From: Bacteroidota bacterium | Lineage (GTDB): Bacteria > Bacteroidota > Bacteroidia > Bacteroidales > Prolixibacteraceae | Assembly (NCBI GenBank): GCA_023251435.1 | Contig: JAHEYU010000004.1 | Coordinates: 93,464-157,463 of the forward strand | Reading direction: 5' to 3' | Length of the DNA: 64,000 nt | Shown here: positions 8,076 to 17,125 of the stretch, one piece after another | Numbering within the stretch: position 1 is the stretch's first letter | How the letters are laid out: every line of letters begins with the position of its first letter | The notes under the pieces: generated by a model | What the model saw: only the letters and a program-made list of their open reading frames with translations | Databases searched by the model: none | What the model was told of the DNA's origin: nothing | Program-made: the position numbers and the translations under genes

Positions 8076-8834
8076 TTAGTATGCAGTAATAATTCCGAGG
8101 AAATCTTCAGCTTTCAGCGAAGCGCCACCAATTAACCCACCGTCAATGTCGGGTTGTGAAAACAATTCAGGAGCATTTTTAGCGTTGCAGCTACCACCGT
8201 AAAGAATAGAAGTTTCTTCAGCAACAGCTTTTCCGAATTTATCAGCAATTAAACCACGAATGTAAGCCAGCATTTCCTGTGCCTGAGCAGTAGAAGCAGT
8301 TACACCGGTTCCGATAGCCCAGATTGGTTCATAAGCAATGGCCAGTTTCGAGAAATCTTCAACACTTAGGTTAAAAATAGTTTCTTCCAATTGTGTTTTA
8401 ACGTAAGCATTTTGTTCGTTGGCTTCGCGGATTGAAAGTGCTTCACCACAGCAATAAATTGGAGTTATGCCGTTTGCCAATGCCAAAGCAACTTTTTTGT
8501 TCAGAATTTCGCTGGTTTCGCCATAATATTCGCGACGTTCAGAGTGACCTAAAATTACATGGGTAGCTCCGGTTGATTTAACCATCGCAGCTGATACTTC
8601 GCCTGTGAAAGCGCCTTTTGCTTCTGCTGCGCAGTTTTGCGCGGCAACATCAATCAGGTTGGTGTCAACAGCAGCTACAACGCTGGTAATGTGAGTGAAA
8701 GGAGTTCCAAGAACAACTACCACATTTTTTACATTTGATATCGTAACTAATTCACTTACTGCTTTTGCAAGTTCAACACCTTCCTGAACGGTGGTGTTAC
8801 ATTTCCAGTTTCCGGCAACGATCTTTTTTCTCAT
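8076..8834 (-). CDS. tpiA: Triose-phosphate isomerase
   Basis: A 252-residue cytoplasmic glycolytic enzyme that interconverts dihydroxyacetone phosphate and glyceraldehyde 3-phosphate. It shows AGNWKCN (Lys 11), [12 protein letters not shown] (catalytic His), [11 protein letters not shown] (catalytic Glu) and [10 protein letters not shown] with the phosphate-binding GGASL near the end. The ATG at 8834 gives [11 protein letters not shown], the normal family start; the TTG two codons upstream was rejected. It is apparently a single-gene unit with its own terminator. Confidence 0.96.
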   Translation of the reverse strand: MRKKIVAGNWKCNTTVQEGVELAKAVSELVTISNVKNVVVVLGTPFTHITSVVAAVDTNLIDVAAQNCAAEAKGAFTGEVSAAMVKSTGATHVILGHSERREYYGETSEILNKKVALALANGITPIYCCGEALSIREANEQNAYVKTQLEETIFNLSVEDFSKLAIAYEPIWAIGTGVTASTAQAQEMLAYIRGLIADKFGKAVAEETSILYGGSCNAKNAPELFSQPDIDGGLIGGASLKAEDFLGIITAY

Positions 8835-8944
8835 TATCAATGGGTTTTAATAGTTTTTTTGAAAATTTTCTCAAAAATAGGAAAAGGCTTTTGAAACACC
8901 TAACAAGCCCGTTGAGCATTCTATTTTATTAACTTTAGCTTAAA

Positions 8945-8972
8945 GAGCATGGGGCATGGAGCATGGGGCATG
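8945..8972. repeat. Tandem repeat, two perfect 14-base copies
   Basis: GAGCATGGGGCATG occurs twice without a gap (8945-8958, 8959-8972). The half-unit GCATGGGGCATGG is also internally repetitive. Confidence 0.85.
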
Positions 8973-9085
8973 GGGGAGGTGGTACGAAAACGGTAAAAGG
9001 ATAACAAGCCTTTTCATCTCCATACCTCTCACGTGGGCTGTAAAAATATATATATATGAATTTTTTTGTGCGTTTCGAAAACGTT

Positions 9086-9122
9086 GTCAGGGTTTGTTCC
9101 GAGATGTCGGAATCCTTCTGAC
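9086..9122. repeat. Hairpin with internal loop
   Basis: Outer arms GTCAG (9086-9090) / CTGAC (9118-9122) enclose an inner perfect stem TTCCGA / TCGGAA (9097-9102, 9107-9112) with a 4-base loop. Its outer arms share sequence with the hairpin at 9148-9180. Confidence 0.55.
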
Positions 9123-9147
9123 GCTGGTAGGTTTCCAATAGGGGCGG

Positions 9148-9180
9148 GATCTGTCAGCGTCTGGAAGACCTGACAGCATC
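9148..9180. repeat. Hairpin of REP type (CTGTCAG...CTGACAG)
   Basis: Arms CTGTCAG and GTCT pair with AGAC and CTGACAG around a 3-base loop with a single bulged C (9151-9176); GAT/ATC extends it. The bulged-stem form resembles REP elements moved by TnpA-REP transposases, one of which is encoded at 24531. Confidence 0.5.
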
Positions 9181-9281
9181 AAAAAACAGCACAGAACAAA
9201 AAACGCTCGTCCTCATGATTTTTTAAACCCCACCTCTCACAATTTTCAGCTTCAATCATTTTCAATCTTCTTTGTTCCTTT

Positions 9282-10703
9282 TCAAACCATCACCTCTAAT
9301 TCTTGATTTTGATGATCCGATACTGTATCTGGCTGCCATCCCAACTGCCGTTCAATGGCCGAAATCATCATGCCGGCAATGTCTTTTCCGGTGGCAGTTT
9401 CAATACCTTCGAGTCCGGGCGACGAATTTACTTCGAGCACCAGCGGTCCTCTGTTCGACCTGATAATATCTACACCAGCGATTTGTAAGCCAAGTACTTT
9501 GGCCGCTTTTACTGCCAGTTTCTTTTCTTCAGCGGTAATTTTCACAATCGAAGCGGTTCCGCCCTGGTGCAAATTTGCCCTGAATTCGCCTTTTGCGGCT
9601 TCGCGCTGAATGGATGCAACCACTTTGCCGTCGATCACAAAGCAGCGGATGTCTTTTCCCCCGGCTTCCTTAATGAATTCCTGAACCAAAATATTGGCAT
9701 TAAGGCTCTTAAATGCGTTGATTACACTTTCGGCAGCCTTTGAATTTTCGGCCAGAACGACTCCTTTTCCCTGTGTTCCCTCCAGCAATTTGATAATCAA
9801 AGGCGCTCCGTTCACCATGTTTATCAGATCGGTGGTGTCGAGTGGCGATTTCGCGAAACCTGTGATAGGAATTTGAATTCCGTTCTGTGAAAATAACTGT
9901 GACGAAAAAAGCTTATCGCGCGACCGGCCAATAGATTCCCAAGAGTTGGCACAAAAAATACCCAGCGAATCAAATTGCCTGATCAAAGCACAGCCGTAGA
10001 AGGTCAGGTTGGGTCTTAATCTTGGAATAATTGCATCCAGATTATTAAGGCTTCTTCCTCCGCGATAACGAACTTCAGGATTGGTAGCATCGAGCTTCAT
10101 ATAACAGTGCTGTACGTTTAGGAAAACCATTTCATGACCACGCTCTTCGCCGGCTTCCATAATTCGTTTGTTACTGTATAAATCAGGATTGCTGGCCAGC
10201 ACACCTAGTCTCAATCCGCTGCGCACATCTTTGAAATGCTTGTACAGTTCGTTTATTTTTTCGCCCGAATAATCGCCCAGCAGAAAACTATTTGCCGGAT
10301 CGACAAAAACACGGTTTTCCATCGCTTCACGTCCAAGCAACATACGGAATCCCATCGAGTCGCGGTTGGCAAGTGTCAATTCAATATTCCACTGGAAATT
10401 GCCAATTTTCATGGTCGATTGTATCACATAGCGTTTTTCGGAAATTCCGCTTGAGCTTTTTATATTGCGGTGATCGACCACTTTGGCCTTGCAATGAAGT
10501 GTAATCCGCCGCGTATCCTGAATGGGGTGAACTTCGAAACTGACCCATTTTTCGCCTTTCCGCGTGAATTTATGAATGTTGCTTGCATGTATTGAAGACG
10601 TTTTTGCGCCTGAATCGACGCGTGCTTTTATGGCCGGAATGTTCAATCCGGGGAATGCACACCACTCCTCGCCACCAATTATAATGTGTTCTGCCAATTC
10701 CAT
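9282..10703 (-). CDS. Retropepsin-like domain fused to RimK-type ATP-grasp ligase
   Basis: A 473-residue fusion. Residues 1 to about 145 match the RimB/DUF785 (putative ATP-dependent zinc protease) fold: [19 protein letters not shown] gives the Asp 30-Ser-Gly of a pepsin-like active site, and MLLGREAM is the second conserved block. From about 165 to 455 is an ATP-grasp ligase of the RimK/LysX type ([63 protein letters not shown]). RimK adds glutamates to ribosomal protein S6; RimB-like proteins are linked to processing of such tails. Having both in one chain suggests add-and-trim of a glutamate or similar tail, but target and direction are inference. Confidence 0.85.
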   Translation of the reverse strand: MELAEHIIIGGEEWCAFPGLNIPAIKARVDSGAKTSSIHASNIHKFTRKGEKWVSFEVHPIQDTRRITLHCKAKVVDHRNIKSSSGISEKRYVIQSTMKIGNFQWNIELTLANRDSMGFRMLLGREAMENRVFVDPANSFLLGDYSGEKINELYKHFKDVRSGLRLGVLASNPDLYSNKRIMEAGEERGHEMVFLNVQHCYMKLDATNPEVRYRGGRSLNNLDAIIPRLRPNLTFYGCALIRQFDSLGIFCANSWESIGRSRDKLFSSQLFSQNGIQIPITGFAKSPLDTTDLINMVNGAPLIIKLLEGTQGKGVVLAENSKAAESVINAFKSLNANILVQEFIKEAGGKDIRCFVIDGKVVASIQREAAKGEFRANLHQGGTASIVKITAEEKKLAVKAAKVLGLQIAGVDIIRSNRGPLVLEVNSSPGLEGIETATGKDIAGMMISAIERQLGWQPDTVSDHQNQELEVMV

Positions 10704-10825
10704 TTTTATGTTTGAATGAATTTTGTTTTCCGGCCGAAATTACGGCATTTATTTGCCACCTTATATTGCCACTCGATTAATTTATTGAAATGATTTGTGA
10801 ATAAAATTCTGTTGTACTTTTTGTT

Positions 10826-11338
10826 TTAGACTTTCAACTTCGGGCTCTTTACCAATTCAACTGTAATGCCATAAACAACGGGGCAAACCTCACAATTTTT
10901 ATGTGTCAGGTTTAGAATCTGATACATTCGTTTACGGTCGGTATGCGGGTATTCGCGGCATGCTTTTGGGCGATCTTCGTAAACCATGCAGTAATTATCA
11001 GCCATCAGAAACGGACAGGGTGTTTGTTTGAAAACATAGTCTTTGTCTTCGTCGATATATAAATATTGAGCAATCAACTCAACCGGCTTTAATTTCAGGC
11101 GTCTGGCAAGTCTTTCCACATCTTTTTCAGTAACAATAGGACTAATGGTCGAGCAGCAATTCGCGCAACCTAGGCAATCGAACTTGTCAAAAGCTTCGTT
11201 ATGAAGCTCGTGAACCACATCATCCAGATTCTTTGGTTTTTTTGCCTTTAGTCGTTTGAAAAGACCAGTAAATTCCTGCTTCCGGCTGGCTGTCAGCTCT
11301 TTTAATTTTTCAGGCCTGATATATTGGAGCTGATCCAT
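10826..11338 (-). CDS. YkgJ-family cysteine-cluster protein
   Basis: A 170-residue cytoplasmic protein with CLGCANCC and, later, CPFLMADNYCMVYEDRPKAC. This is the YkgJ pattern of conserved cysteines thought to bind a Zn or Fe-S centre; the function is unknown. Its first 29 bases overlap the end of the EamA transporter gene in another frame, so the two are probably co-transcribed and translationally coupled. A second, more distant YkgJ protein is encoded at 55127-55798. Confidence 0.83.
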   Translation of the reverse strand: MDQLQYIRPEKLKELTASRKQEFTGLFKRLKAKKPKNLDDVVHELHNEAFDKFDCLGCANCCSTISPIVTEKDVERLARRLKLKPVELIAQYLYIDEDKDYVFKQTPCPFLMADNYCMVYEDRPKACREYPHTDRKRMYQILNLTHKNCEVCPVVYGITVELVKSPKLKV

Positions 11339-12227
11339 TCTTTTTGCGTTTCCAGTTGATTTGAGCTAAAAACAGTCCTGATATTACAATTGCGATTCCG
11401 ACCATCTGGTGAAAATTGAGTTGATCGCCCAAAACAATGAAAGCAATAACCGCTACAAAAACAGGTATTACATTGATGAAGATATTCGATTTGTTGATCC
11501 CCAGATTTCTCACACTGTATGTAAACAGGATAAAGGCAAATGTTGATGCAAATATCGCCAGTTTAATAATTGCCCAAAAAGCTTCGGCATGAAAGGGAAT
11601 ACTGGTAAAATCGCGAAATTCGAAACCTAACCAGAACGGGAGAAAAAAGAAAGCGCCAATAAGGTTTTGGTAGGTGATAATAGTGAATGTATTGTATCGG
11701 TGCGAAATCCCTTTTAAAATACTGGCATAACCAATTGCCCCCAAAACTGCCAAAAATTCGAGCGAGACACCCAAAGGCGAAGCTGTAAAATTGAAAGAAC
11801 TGTCGAGCACAACAAGGCTAACTCCTAAAAATGTGATAAACAGACCATACAAATTGGTTCGGCTAAGTTTTTCCTTGTAAAAATACCAGGCCGCAATGGG
11901 CGAGAACAATGGTATTGTAGCTACAATTACAGATGCCACGGTTGACGAAACATACAGTAATCCATAGCTTTCGCCCATAAAATAAAGGAAAGGTTCGAAG
12001 AAAGCCAGCAGTATAAAAAGTTTAAGATCGCCGGGTTTTATCTTTTGAAGTTTCCGGCTAAGAAGGGTAAAGGCGAGCATTAAACCTGTTGAAATAAGCA
12101 ACCTGAATAGGACGGTTGTGAGCGGGCCATAAGCTTCGTAAACAATTTTAACCCAAACAAACGAGAAACTCCAGAAAATCATTGATAAAAGTGCAGCCCC
12201 ATAAGGAAGCCAGGATTTATTCTTCAT
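11310..12227 (-). CDS. EamA/DMT-family transporter
   Basis: A 305-residue integral membrane protein with about ten hydrophobic segments arranged as two EamA repeats (first from SMIFWSFSFVWVKIVYEAYG, second from GVSLEFLAVLGAIGYASIL). DMT-superfamily permeases export or take up small metabolites; the substrate cannot be read from sequence. The C-terminus ends in a basic tail (NWKRKKNGS), in keeping with a cytoplasmic end. It overlaps the YkgJ gene by 29 bases. Confidence 0.88.
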   Translation of the reverse strand: MKNKSWLPYGAALLSMIFWSFSFVWVKIVYEAYGPLTTVLFRLLISTGLMLAFTLLSRKLQKIKPGDLKLFILLAFFEPFLYFMGESYGLLYVSSTVASVIVATIPLFSPIAAWYFYKEKLSRTNLYGLFITFLGVSLVVLDSSFNFTASPLGVSLEFLAVLGAIGYASILKGISHRYNTFTIITYQNLIGAFFFLPFWLGFEFRDFTSIPFHAEAFWAIIKLAIFASTFAFILFTYSVRNLGINKSNIFINVIPVFVAVIAFIVLGDQLNFHQMVGIAIVISGLFLAQINWKRKKNGSAPIYQA

Positions 12228-12404
12228 TTTGCCTTTTAATGAGCCGCAAAAGTATAGATAAATGGGAAGATAAAAAATAGATTGATTGTAGCCCTATATG
12301 TCTCTAGAGTTTGAAATTATCAGATCATTAATTGTATTGCAGAAAAAATAGAGACTTTAGGAAAAACAAGATTGAATACTTGCTTTTGATAAGTTCATGT
12401 TTAT

Positions 12405-12412
12405 TAAATTTG
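12405..12412 (+). promoter_or_regulatory. Candidate -7 element (TAAATTTG) with upstream TTTG
   Basis: TAAATTTG fits TANNTTTG. A TTTG at 12385-12388 could be the -33 box with a slightly short 16-base spacer. It would start transcription near 12419, ahead of the lipoprotein ATG at 12443. Confidence 0.45.
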
Positions 12413-12442
12413 AACTGATTATAAAGTAAAAAATGCACATAA

Positions 12443-13273
12443 ATGAAATACTTATCTGTGAACCTTTTAATAATTACTTTACTCTTGATTTCCTGTAAAA
12501 AATCCATAGAGGACGATGGATTAAAAACCTTGGGAATAAAGACAACAACTGTTTCACAGTATTCTGTTAGCGGTAATAATGGAACAATTAATAAAGGAGT
12601 ATCTATAACCCGGATAACATGTCATTTCGATGAGAAAGGTAAAATTACTGCTAAAATTGATCATGATTTGGCTCGTGATGTCGAATATAAGTTTAGTTTC
12701 ATTTATGATGGTTCAGGAAAAAAAACAGAAATGAATTTTTCCTACAATGATAATAGAATTCTATATCGAATTATTTATGGTTACGATACCAATGGATTTC
12801 TTACGGATGAAAAATTTAATAGTACTGTAGGAGGTTTTCCATATAGATATGAATATAAAAATGATGAAAAAGGAAATCAAATAGTAAATGACTATTATAA
12901 TTCAGAAGATAAATTGTCTTCAAGGACTACTTACAGCTATGATTCAAAAAATCGTATGATTGAAATGAGATATCATAGTCCAAGCACATTTTTATCATGG
13001 AGAAAAACCTTTACCTATAACGATGCAGGAACCGAAAAGAATGAATTCAATTATTATACAGATGGAACATTAGCAGAAAGAATTGTTTATTTCTATGATG
13101 ATCAGGGTTATTTGATTGAGCAGAATGGTTATGGTTTTGAAAATGTTCTTTATGAAAAATTGATATTTGCACATTCAGAACCGGATAAGTATGGAAATTG
13201 GACTGTTAGAAAAGATTACAGAAATAATGAATGTATTTTAATCTCTGAACGCGTAATCGAATATTACAAATAA
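12443..13273 (+). CDS. Lipoprotein with YD/RHS-like repeats, function unknown
   Basis: A 276-residue lipoprotein: signal plus lipobox LISC (Cys 18). From about residue 90 it repeats short tyrosine-rich units (IYGYDTNGFLTDEKF, EYKNDEKGNQI, TTYSYDSKNRMIEM, FTYNDAGTEKNEF, VYFYDDQGYLIEQ), the pattern of YD repeats that build beta-sheet shells in RHS proteins, but without a core or toxin domain. Its base composition is visibly more AT-rich than its neighbours, a possible sign of transfer. A carbohydrate-binding or structural surface role is only a guess. Confidence 0.7.
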   Translation: MKYLSVNLLIITLLLISCKKSIEDDGLKTLGIKTTTVSQYSVSGNNGTINKGVSITRITCHFDEKGKITAKIDHDLARDVEYKFSFIYDGSGKKTEMNFSYNDNRILYRIIYGYDTNGFLTDEKFNSTVGGFPYRYEYKNDEKGNQIVNDYYNSEDKLSSRTTYSYDSKNRMIEMRYHSPSTFLSWRKTFTYNDAGTEKNEFNYYTDGTLAERIVYFYDDQGYLIEQNGYGFENVLYEKLIFAHSEPDKYGNWTVRKDYRNNECILISERVIEYYK

Positions 13274-13310
13274 AAAAAGTCAGAGTTTCACTGTGAAGTG
13301 TAACCCTGAC
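13272..13310 (-). terminator. Rho-independent terminator of the DUF2807/outer-membrane unit
   Basis: On the minus strand GTCAGGGTT ... AACTCTGAC (13310-13279, one G-U pair) is followed by seven T (13278-13272). It lies 24 bases after the stop of the 13334-13957 gene and also sits just past the stop of the convergent lipoprotein gene. Confidence 0.85.
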
Positions 13311-13333
13311 TAACACAAACAAAATTCTACTTT

Positions 13334-13957
13334 TTAGAATCTTCCAAATTTTATGACAAGTCCAACATTGGTGCCTTCGAGTATATCGGGATTTGTATCT
13401 CGTATATCAATTTTTGAAGTGAACCGATAACCCAGCGATCCGGCCAGCCGAAGGTGGCGGGTCATATTGAATTCGAGTTCAATGGCGGGTTCAAAAACCA
13501 GGTAAACATCGTTGTCCGAATCTTCCAATGTCCAGTTGTCCCAGTCGCGGTGGTCTTCAATGTTTGTAATTGCTCCAATACCAAGCAGTACCGGAATTGA
13601 AATATGTACCGGTAAGCGGGGTGCAATAATGGGTTCGAGATATATACCTCCATAGCCACCTGCCAGGTTGTTATCCAAATCGTTGTTTATCCATCCATGA
13701 TAGTTTACATCGTTGATGAAACCACAGCCGCCAAGTCCGATGGCGAACGAATGGTCGATAATCCAGGAACCACGGGCACCCACCATAAAAGCGTCTTTGT
13801 TGTCGATTTGAGTGTAACTGAGCGAGAGCGCTCCGTAACCGCCGTTTTGACGATTTTTAGAGAAGATGGTAGCGATCTGATCATTTTCTTTGTACTCCTG
13901 GGCTGAAGTCAATAGGAAACCTAACCCAAGAAAAATCATGAGTGTTAACTTTTTCAT
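13334..13957 (-). CDS. Outer-membrane beta-barrel-like protein, unknown function
   Basis: A 207-residue protein with a signal peptide (KKLTLMIFLGLGFLLTSAQ). The rest alternates polar and hydrophobic residues in short strands (GALSLSYTQI, MVGARGSWI, FAIGLGGCGF, AGGYGGIYLEPI) and ends with an aromatic residue (VIKFGRF), as outer-membrane barrels do. No specific family was recognised. It is the last gene of the DUF2807 unit, 32 bases after its neighbour. Confidence 0.7.
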   Translation of the reverse strand: MKKLTLMIFLGLGFLLTSAQEYKENDQIATIFSKNRQNGGYGALSLSYTQIDNKDAFMVGARGSWIIDHSFAIGLGGCGFINDVNYHGWINNDLDNNLAGGYGGIYLEPIIAPRLPVHISIPVLLGIGAITNIEDHRDWDNWTLEDSDNDVYLVFEPAIELEFNMTRHLRLAGSLGYRFTSKIDIRDTNPDILEGTNVGLVIKFGRF

Positions 13958-13989
13958 TTTTAATTGTTTAATTGTTGTTTTCTATTTTC

Positions 13990-14496
13990 CTAGAAAGTGT
14001 ATTTTACAGTGAAGGCAAAATCAAACGGCTGTAGCTGGAAGAAATTTTTGCCGAAAAGATTGAAGTATGGCTTTACTTCAATTCCGACAACCAAAGGAAT
14101 TTGTGGAATGGCATATTCTACCGCAGCTAATCCGTCAAGTCCCGCGATTGGCCCGGTTTTGTGTTCGATATATTGATTGGTGTAAGGATATATGTCGTAA
14201 TAGCGTAAAACATTCCATGTTTCGAAACCTACATGCGCGCCGAAGCCATAAATAAATGATACTTCTTCGTTAAAATCAAAAGTGTATGGCACGTGAAATT
14301 CTTTCATTCCGGTTATCTGTAAGCCTTGTTTGCGGGTTGATAACAATACTTTATAAGAACTCTGTTCGCTAGAAAAAACACGGTACTCAAATCCGGAAGA
14401 AAGGCCTCCACGAATACCGATTGCTTTTTCGGGCCCTTGTGAAAAGCCGGGAATTACCAATAAAAATAGGATTATCAGTGCATAAATTTGTTTCAT
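13990..14496 (-). CDS. Outer-membrane beta-barrel-like protein, unknown function
   Basis: A 168-residue protein with a signal peptide (KQIYALIILFLLVIPGFSQ). GIRGGLSSGFEYRVF and later strands (FIYGFGAHVGFETW, VVGIEVKPYFNLFG, FDFAFTVKYTF with terminal Phe) fit a small eight-strand barrel. It has no named family that I recognise. It begins 21 bases after the DUF2807 lipoprotein stop, in the same predicted ECF-controlled unit. Confidence 0.7.
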   Translation of the reverse strand: MKQIYALIILFLLVIPGFSQGPEKAIGIRGGLSSGFEYRVFSSEQSSYKVLLSTRKQGLQITGMKEFHVPYTFDFNEEVSFIYGFGAHVGFETWNVLRYYDIYPYTNQYIEHKTGPIAGLDGLAAVEYAIPQIPLVVGIEVKPYFNLFGKNFFQLQPFDFAFTVKYTF

Positions 14497-14517
14497 AGTC
14501 GGGAGATATTTTGGTTT

Positions 14518-15249
14518 TTAGTTTCGGTCGACAACTTTGCCTGAACCGGAAATACTTGTATGTACAACCGGAAAATTAACGAAATAGACATTTCCGCTTC
14601 CTGAAATTCTGGCGCCAATGGTTTCGCTTGCATTTATGTACATGTTGCCCGAGCCGGATATTGAGGACTGACAATGGTACTGCTCAAGATCATACGATTT
14701 TATTTTGCCTGAACCACTGATTACAAACTCGGTTTCGAAAGCATCTCCTTCCAGAAAAATAGTACCCGAACCCGAAACACTTGCATTTATTTTGTCGGCG
14801 CTAATGCGGGTGTCGATATCGCCTGAGCCCGAAAGAGCAATATGAAAATCGTCACTCAAAAAACTGCCTGTTTTAATGAATCCCGATCCGCTTTGGGTTA
14901 AACCGTTGAGCACGGGAGTAGTGATGTAAATTTCAATCGGTTCGTTTTCATGAAATGAATACAGACCGCGGGTGCGGATTTTTAATGTATTGCCAACCAC
15001 ATCAGTTTCGATGTACGAAAGCAGGTTAGACTCGGCTGAAACTTCGACGGAATAGTTGTTTCCGGGCACAATGGTTACTTCAAAATCGCCGCTCGAAACT
15101 ATCTGGTCGAAGCCTGAAGCCATCCTGAATTCTGACCTGAGGATGCCGTTGCCTTCCAGAAAAATATCATCGACACACGAGCTGGTGGCGAATAGTAATA
15201 AGAATAAGGCTGATAAGCCGGTAATTTTAATTGTTTTAATTGTTTTCAT
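14518..15249 (-). CDS. DUF2807 (head-GIN) lipoprotein with seven SGSG rungs
   Basis: A 243-residue lipoprotein (lipobox ATSSC, Cys 25). The head is GFDQIVSSGDFEVTIVPG, typical of DUF2807 putative auto-transporter adhesin proteins. The remainder carries seven SGSG motifs at about 20-residue steps (TQSGSGFI, LSGSGDI, VSGSGTI, ISGSGKI, ISGSGNM, ISGSGNV, ISGSGKV), each one turn of a predicted right-handed beta-helix. It is the first gene of a three-gene unit with two outer-membrane proteins and has the same predicted ECF promoter motif as the sigma gene. Adhesion is the family guess; a structural envelope role is as likely. Confidence 0.85.
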   Translation of the reverse strand: MKTIKTIKITGLSALFLLLFATSSCVDDIFLEGNGILRSEFRMASGFDQIVSSGDFEVTIVPGNNYSVEVSAESNLLSYIETDVVGNTLKIRTRGLYSFHENEPIEIYITTPVLNGLTQSGSGFIKTGSFLSDDFHIALSGSGDIDTRISADKINASVSGSGTIFLEGDAFETEFVISGSGKIKSYDLEQYHCQSSISGSGNMYINASETIGARISGSGNVYFVNFPVVHTSISGSGKVVDRN

Positions 15250-15324
15250 GGCTTTGAGTTTTCTTTGTTTTCAGTAATTGTTTTGTTTCTGTATTGTTTT
15301 CTGTTTCTGTTTTCAAAATCTATA

Positions 15325-15351
15325 GACAGATTATTATTTTGACGGTTGCAA
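15325..15351 (-). promoter_or_regulatory. Predicted ECF promoter of the DUF2807 unit
   Basis: On the minus strand TTGCAACC (15351-15344), 15 bases, TGTC (15328-15325). The identical split motif with identical spacing precedes the sigma gene at 17697-17723. AAC in the -35 and GTC in the -10 are usual for ECF promoters. The expected transcript start is near 15318, about 70 bases before the DUF2807 ATG. Confidence 0.65.
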
Positions 15352-15495
15352 ACCGGAGAAAAAAAGTTTAAATATTTCGGAGAACTCTCTTTTATCACAT
15401 CTGAGTGCAAATATTAAACCTTTCGGGAAACCAATAAAAAACATGTCATTAAAACGGCTGAAAACCGCGATGAATGGCTTAATTCAGTCCCTCAA

Positions 15496-16599
15496 TCAAT
15501 ACGCCAGTAAATTGGTTTCTCCACCCACTGCATTGATAATGAGTTGGTCTTCTTTCATCTTTTTCCCAAAATAGCCAGAATGCCTTATTTTATTTGCCTT
15601 CGAATCAAGCACTTCCTTGTCTTCAATTTTAAGTTCGCGACCAAGGTTCATGTCGGTTTTGGTTTCAGTAATCTGAAAATTAAATTTGGCTTCAGGACTA
15701 AAATAAAGGTTTACATCTGTTGAGCGCGATTCGACATAAATGCTGCTAAAAGCTGTCAAAATCTTTTCAATATCGATACTGCCGTAACTTAGCCTGATAT
15801 TGGCCTTGTTTTTAAGTTCAGTGACCATAAATTGGCTAAAATTGCCCGCTGCATCAATCTTTTCAACCTGTCTGATTCTGAATTTGTCTCGGCGTGAATC
15901 GATGCTCAGATCTTCAGAATTTTGTATTTCAATGGTCGACGATTTGCTTTCAAGTCGCAGCGTTCCGGAGTTTCTAAGATTAATGTCACTGTAATTACTG
16001 ATTATGCGGGCATTGGGCAAATTGTTGATATTGGCATCGGCGAAACTTAGATTCAGGCTGGAGCGCCTGGGCAGGTCGCCGGCTTTCAGTTTACCGTTGC
16101 TTAGCACGATTTGAGTTTCGCCAAGGTAATCGCCCATAATAATGTCGCCAAATTTGTTTTCGAGCCGAAGTTCGCGGTTATCCGGAAGCCAGATAGTGAG
16201 GTCGATACGGATACTGCCGTTCGTTTGCAGCATTGTTTCCTTGAATTTCAGTAATTCGCTTTCAACCTGACTGCGTTCCTTGTCAACCTGAGTTTTTATA
16301 ATCAGGTAATGCTGGCTATTACTAATATCGAAATCCAGATTGTCGAGTGTTTTCTTCAGTTTATCTGGTTTTTTCTCGTTAATCTCCATTTTGAATTGTA
16401 TTACTACCGAATCTTTTTTCCAGGTATTCAGTTCAATCCGGCCATATTTGTTTGTGATGTCGATGCGTGTTTCGGGCTGAATCTTAAAGCGTCTGACAAA
16501 CTCCCGGGTTTCGGTAAACTGGGCGTTCGCTGTCAGGCTAAACAGGAGCAGAAGCACAGCAGCCGGCAGTATCCCAATCAGTAATCGTATCTTGTTCAT
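15496..16599 (-). CDS. DUF4097-type secreted beta-helix protein
   Basis: A 367-residue protein with a signal peptide (cleavage near ANAQ, residue 26). The start FTETREFVRRFKIQPETRIDI followed by NKYGRIELNTWKKDSV is the opening of DUF4097-family proteins; regularly spaced short strands (ENKFGDIIMGDY, SNGKLKAGDL, NYSDINLRNSG, KSSTIEIQNS, SYGSIDIEKI) suggest a beta-helix. It is third in the sigma/anti-sigma unit, ten bases after the anti-sigma gene, and is probably a surface or periplasmic product or sensor of that circuit. Confidence 0.8.
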   Translation of the reverse strand: MNKIRLLIGILPAAVLLLLFSLTANAQFTETREFVRRFKIQPETRIDITNKYGRIELNTWKKDSVVIQFKMEINEKKPDKLKKTLDNLDFDISNSQHYLIIKTQVDKERSQVESELLKFKETMLQTNGSIRIDLTIWLPDNRELRLENKFGDIIMGDYLGETQIVLSNGKLKAGDLPRRSSLNLSFADANINNLPNARIISNYSDINLRNSGTLRLESKSSTIEIQNSEDLSIDSRRDKFRIRQVEKIDAAGNFSQFMVTELKNKANIRLSYGSIDIEKILTAFSSIYVESRSTDVNLYFSPEAKFNFQITETKTDMNLGRELKIEDKEVLDSKANKIRHSGYFGKKMKEDQLIINAVGGETNLLAY

Positions 16600-16609
16600 A
16601 TTAATGATG

Positions 16610-17125
16610 TTAACAGTTTATTTGTTCCAGAACGTCTTCAACCAGTTTCATCCGGTAGCGGTTGTTCTCAATCATAGCTTCAATTACTTCCTTGTTCGAA
16701 ACGTTTTCGCGCAGGTCTTTTTTTAGCGATATGTACATAGCTTCCAGCTCATTCAGGTCGCCTTCAATTTCCGATTTCAGTTCAGGATAAACCTTGTAGC
16801 ATTTCTGAATTTCAGCCAGTTTTCCCGAAACTTCCTGCGCGTAAAATGCTTCGGCTTCCATCAGTTCACGAATTTCGGGATCGACCTGAATAGCCCTAAC
16901 CAACTGCTTTTGACCTGATGTACTAAAAAAGTAAACAGTTGCAGGCAGCAAAGCCATCAGAGTCACAGCTGCGGCAATTTTCATCCATCCAAATTTTCTT
17001 ACTTTTTTTCCTGAATGAGGATTCAGGCGTTGACTGATGGCTTCCCAACTCTTATCGGATGGTTCCATTTGGTCAAACTCGTGCCTGTTTTCATTTACAA
17101 ACTTTTCCAATCTGTCGGTTTTCAT
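16610..17125 (-). CDS. Probable anti-sigma factor, single-pass membrane protein
   Basis: A 171-residue protein: cytoplasmic N-terminus of about 47 residues (DQMEPSDKSWEAISQRLNP), one membrane helix (WMKIAAAVTLMALLPATVYFF), and a charged, helical periplasmic part of about 100 residues (ELMEAEAFYAQEVSGKLAEI ...). Its ATG overlaps the stop of the sigma gene by four bases, the classic arrangement for an ECF sigma and its inhibitor. It lacks an obvious zinc-binding ZAS motif, so inhibition would use another interface. Confidence 0.78.
   Translation of the reverse strand: MKTDRLEKFVNENRHEFDQMEPSDKSWEAISQRLNPHSGKKVRKFGWMKIAAAVTLMALLPATVYFFSTSGQKQLVRAIQVDPEIRELMEAEAFYAQEVSGKLAEIQKCYKVYPELKSEIEGDLNELEAMYISLKKDLRENVSNKEVIEAMIENNRYRMKLVEDVLEQINC

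Larger units (their letters stand above)
8841..9281. other. Intergenic region with short repeats and hairpins, no gene seen
   Basis: About 440 bases between tpiA and the RimK-like gene. It holds a 14-base perfect tandem repeat (8945-8972), two hairpins (9086-9122 and 9148-9180) and AT-rich filler. Short open frames here are low-complexity translations of the repeats and lack family features. Confidence 0.6.

Noticed and set aside
8935..9138. 67-codon open frame on the minus strand ending in PCPMLHAPCSLS
   Set aside because: Its C-terminus is a translation of the 14-base tandem repeat; no start signal or family features.
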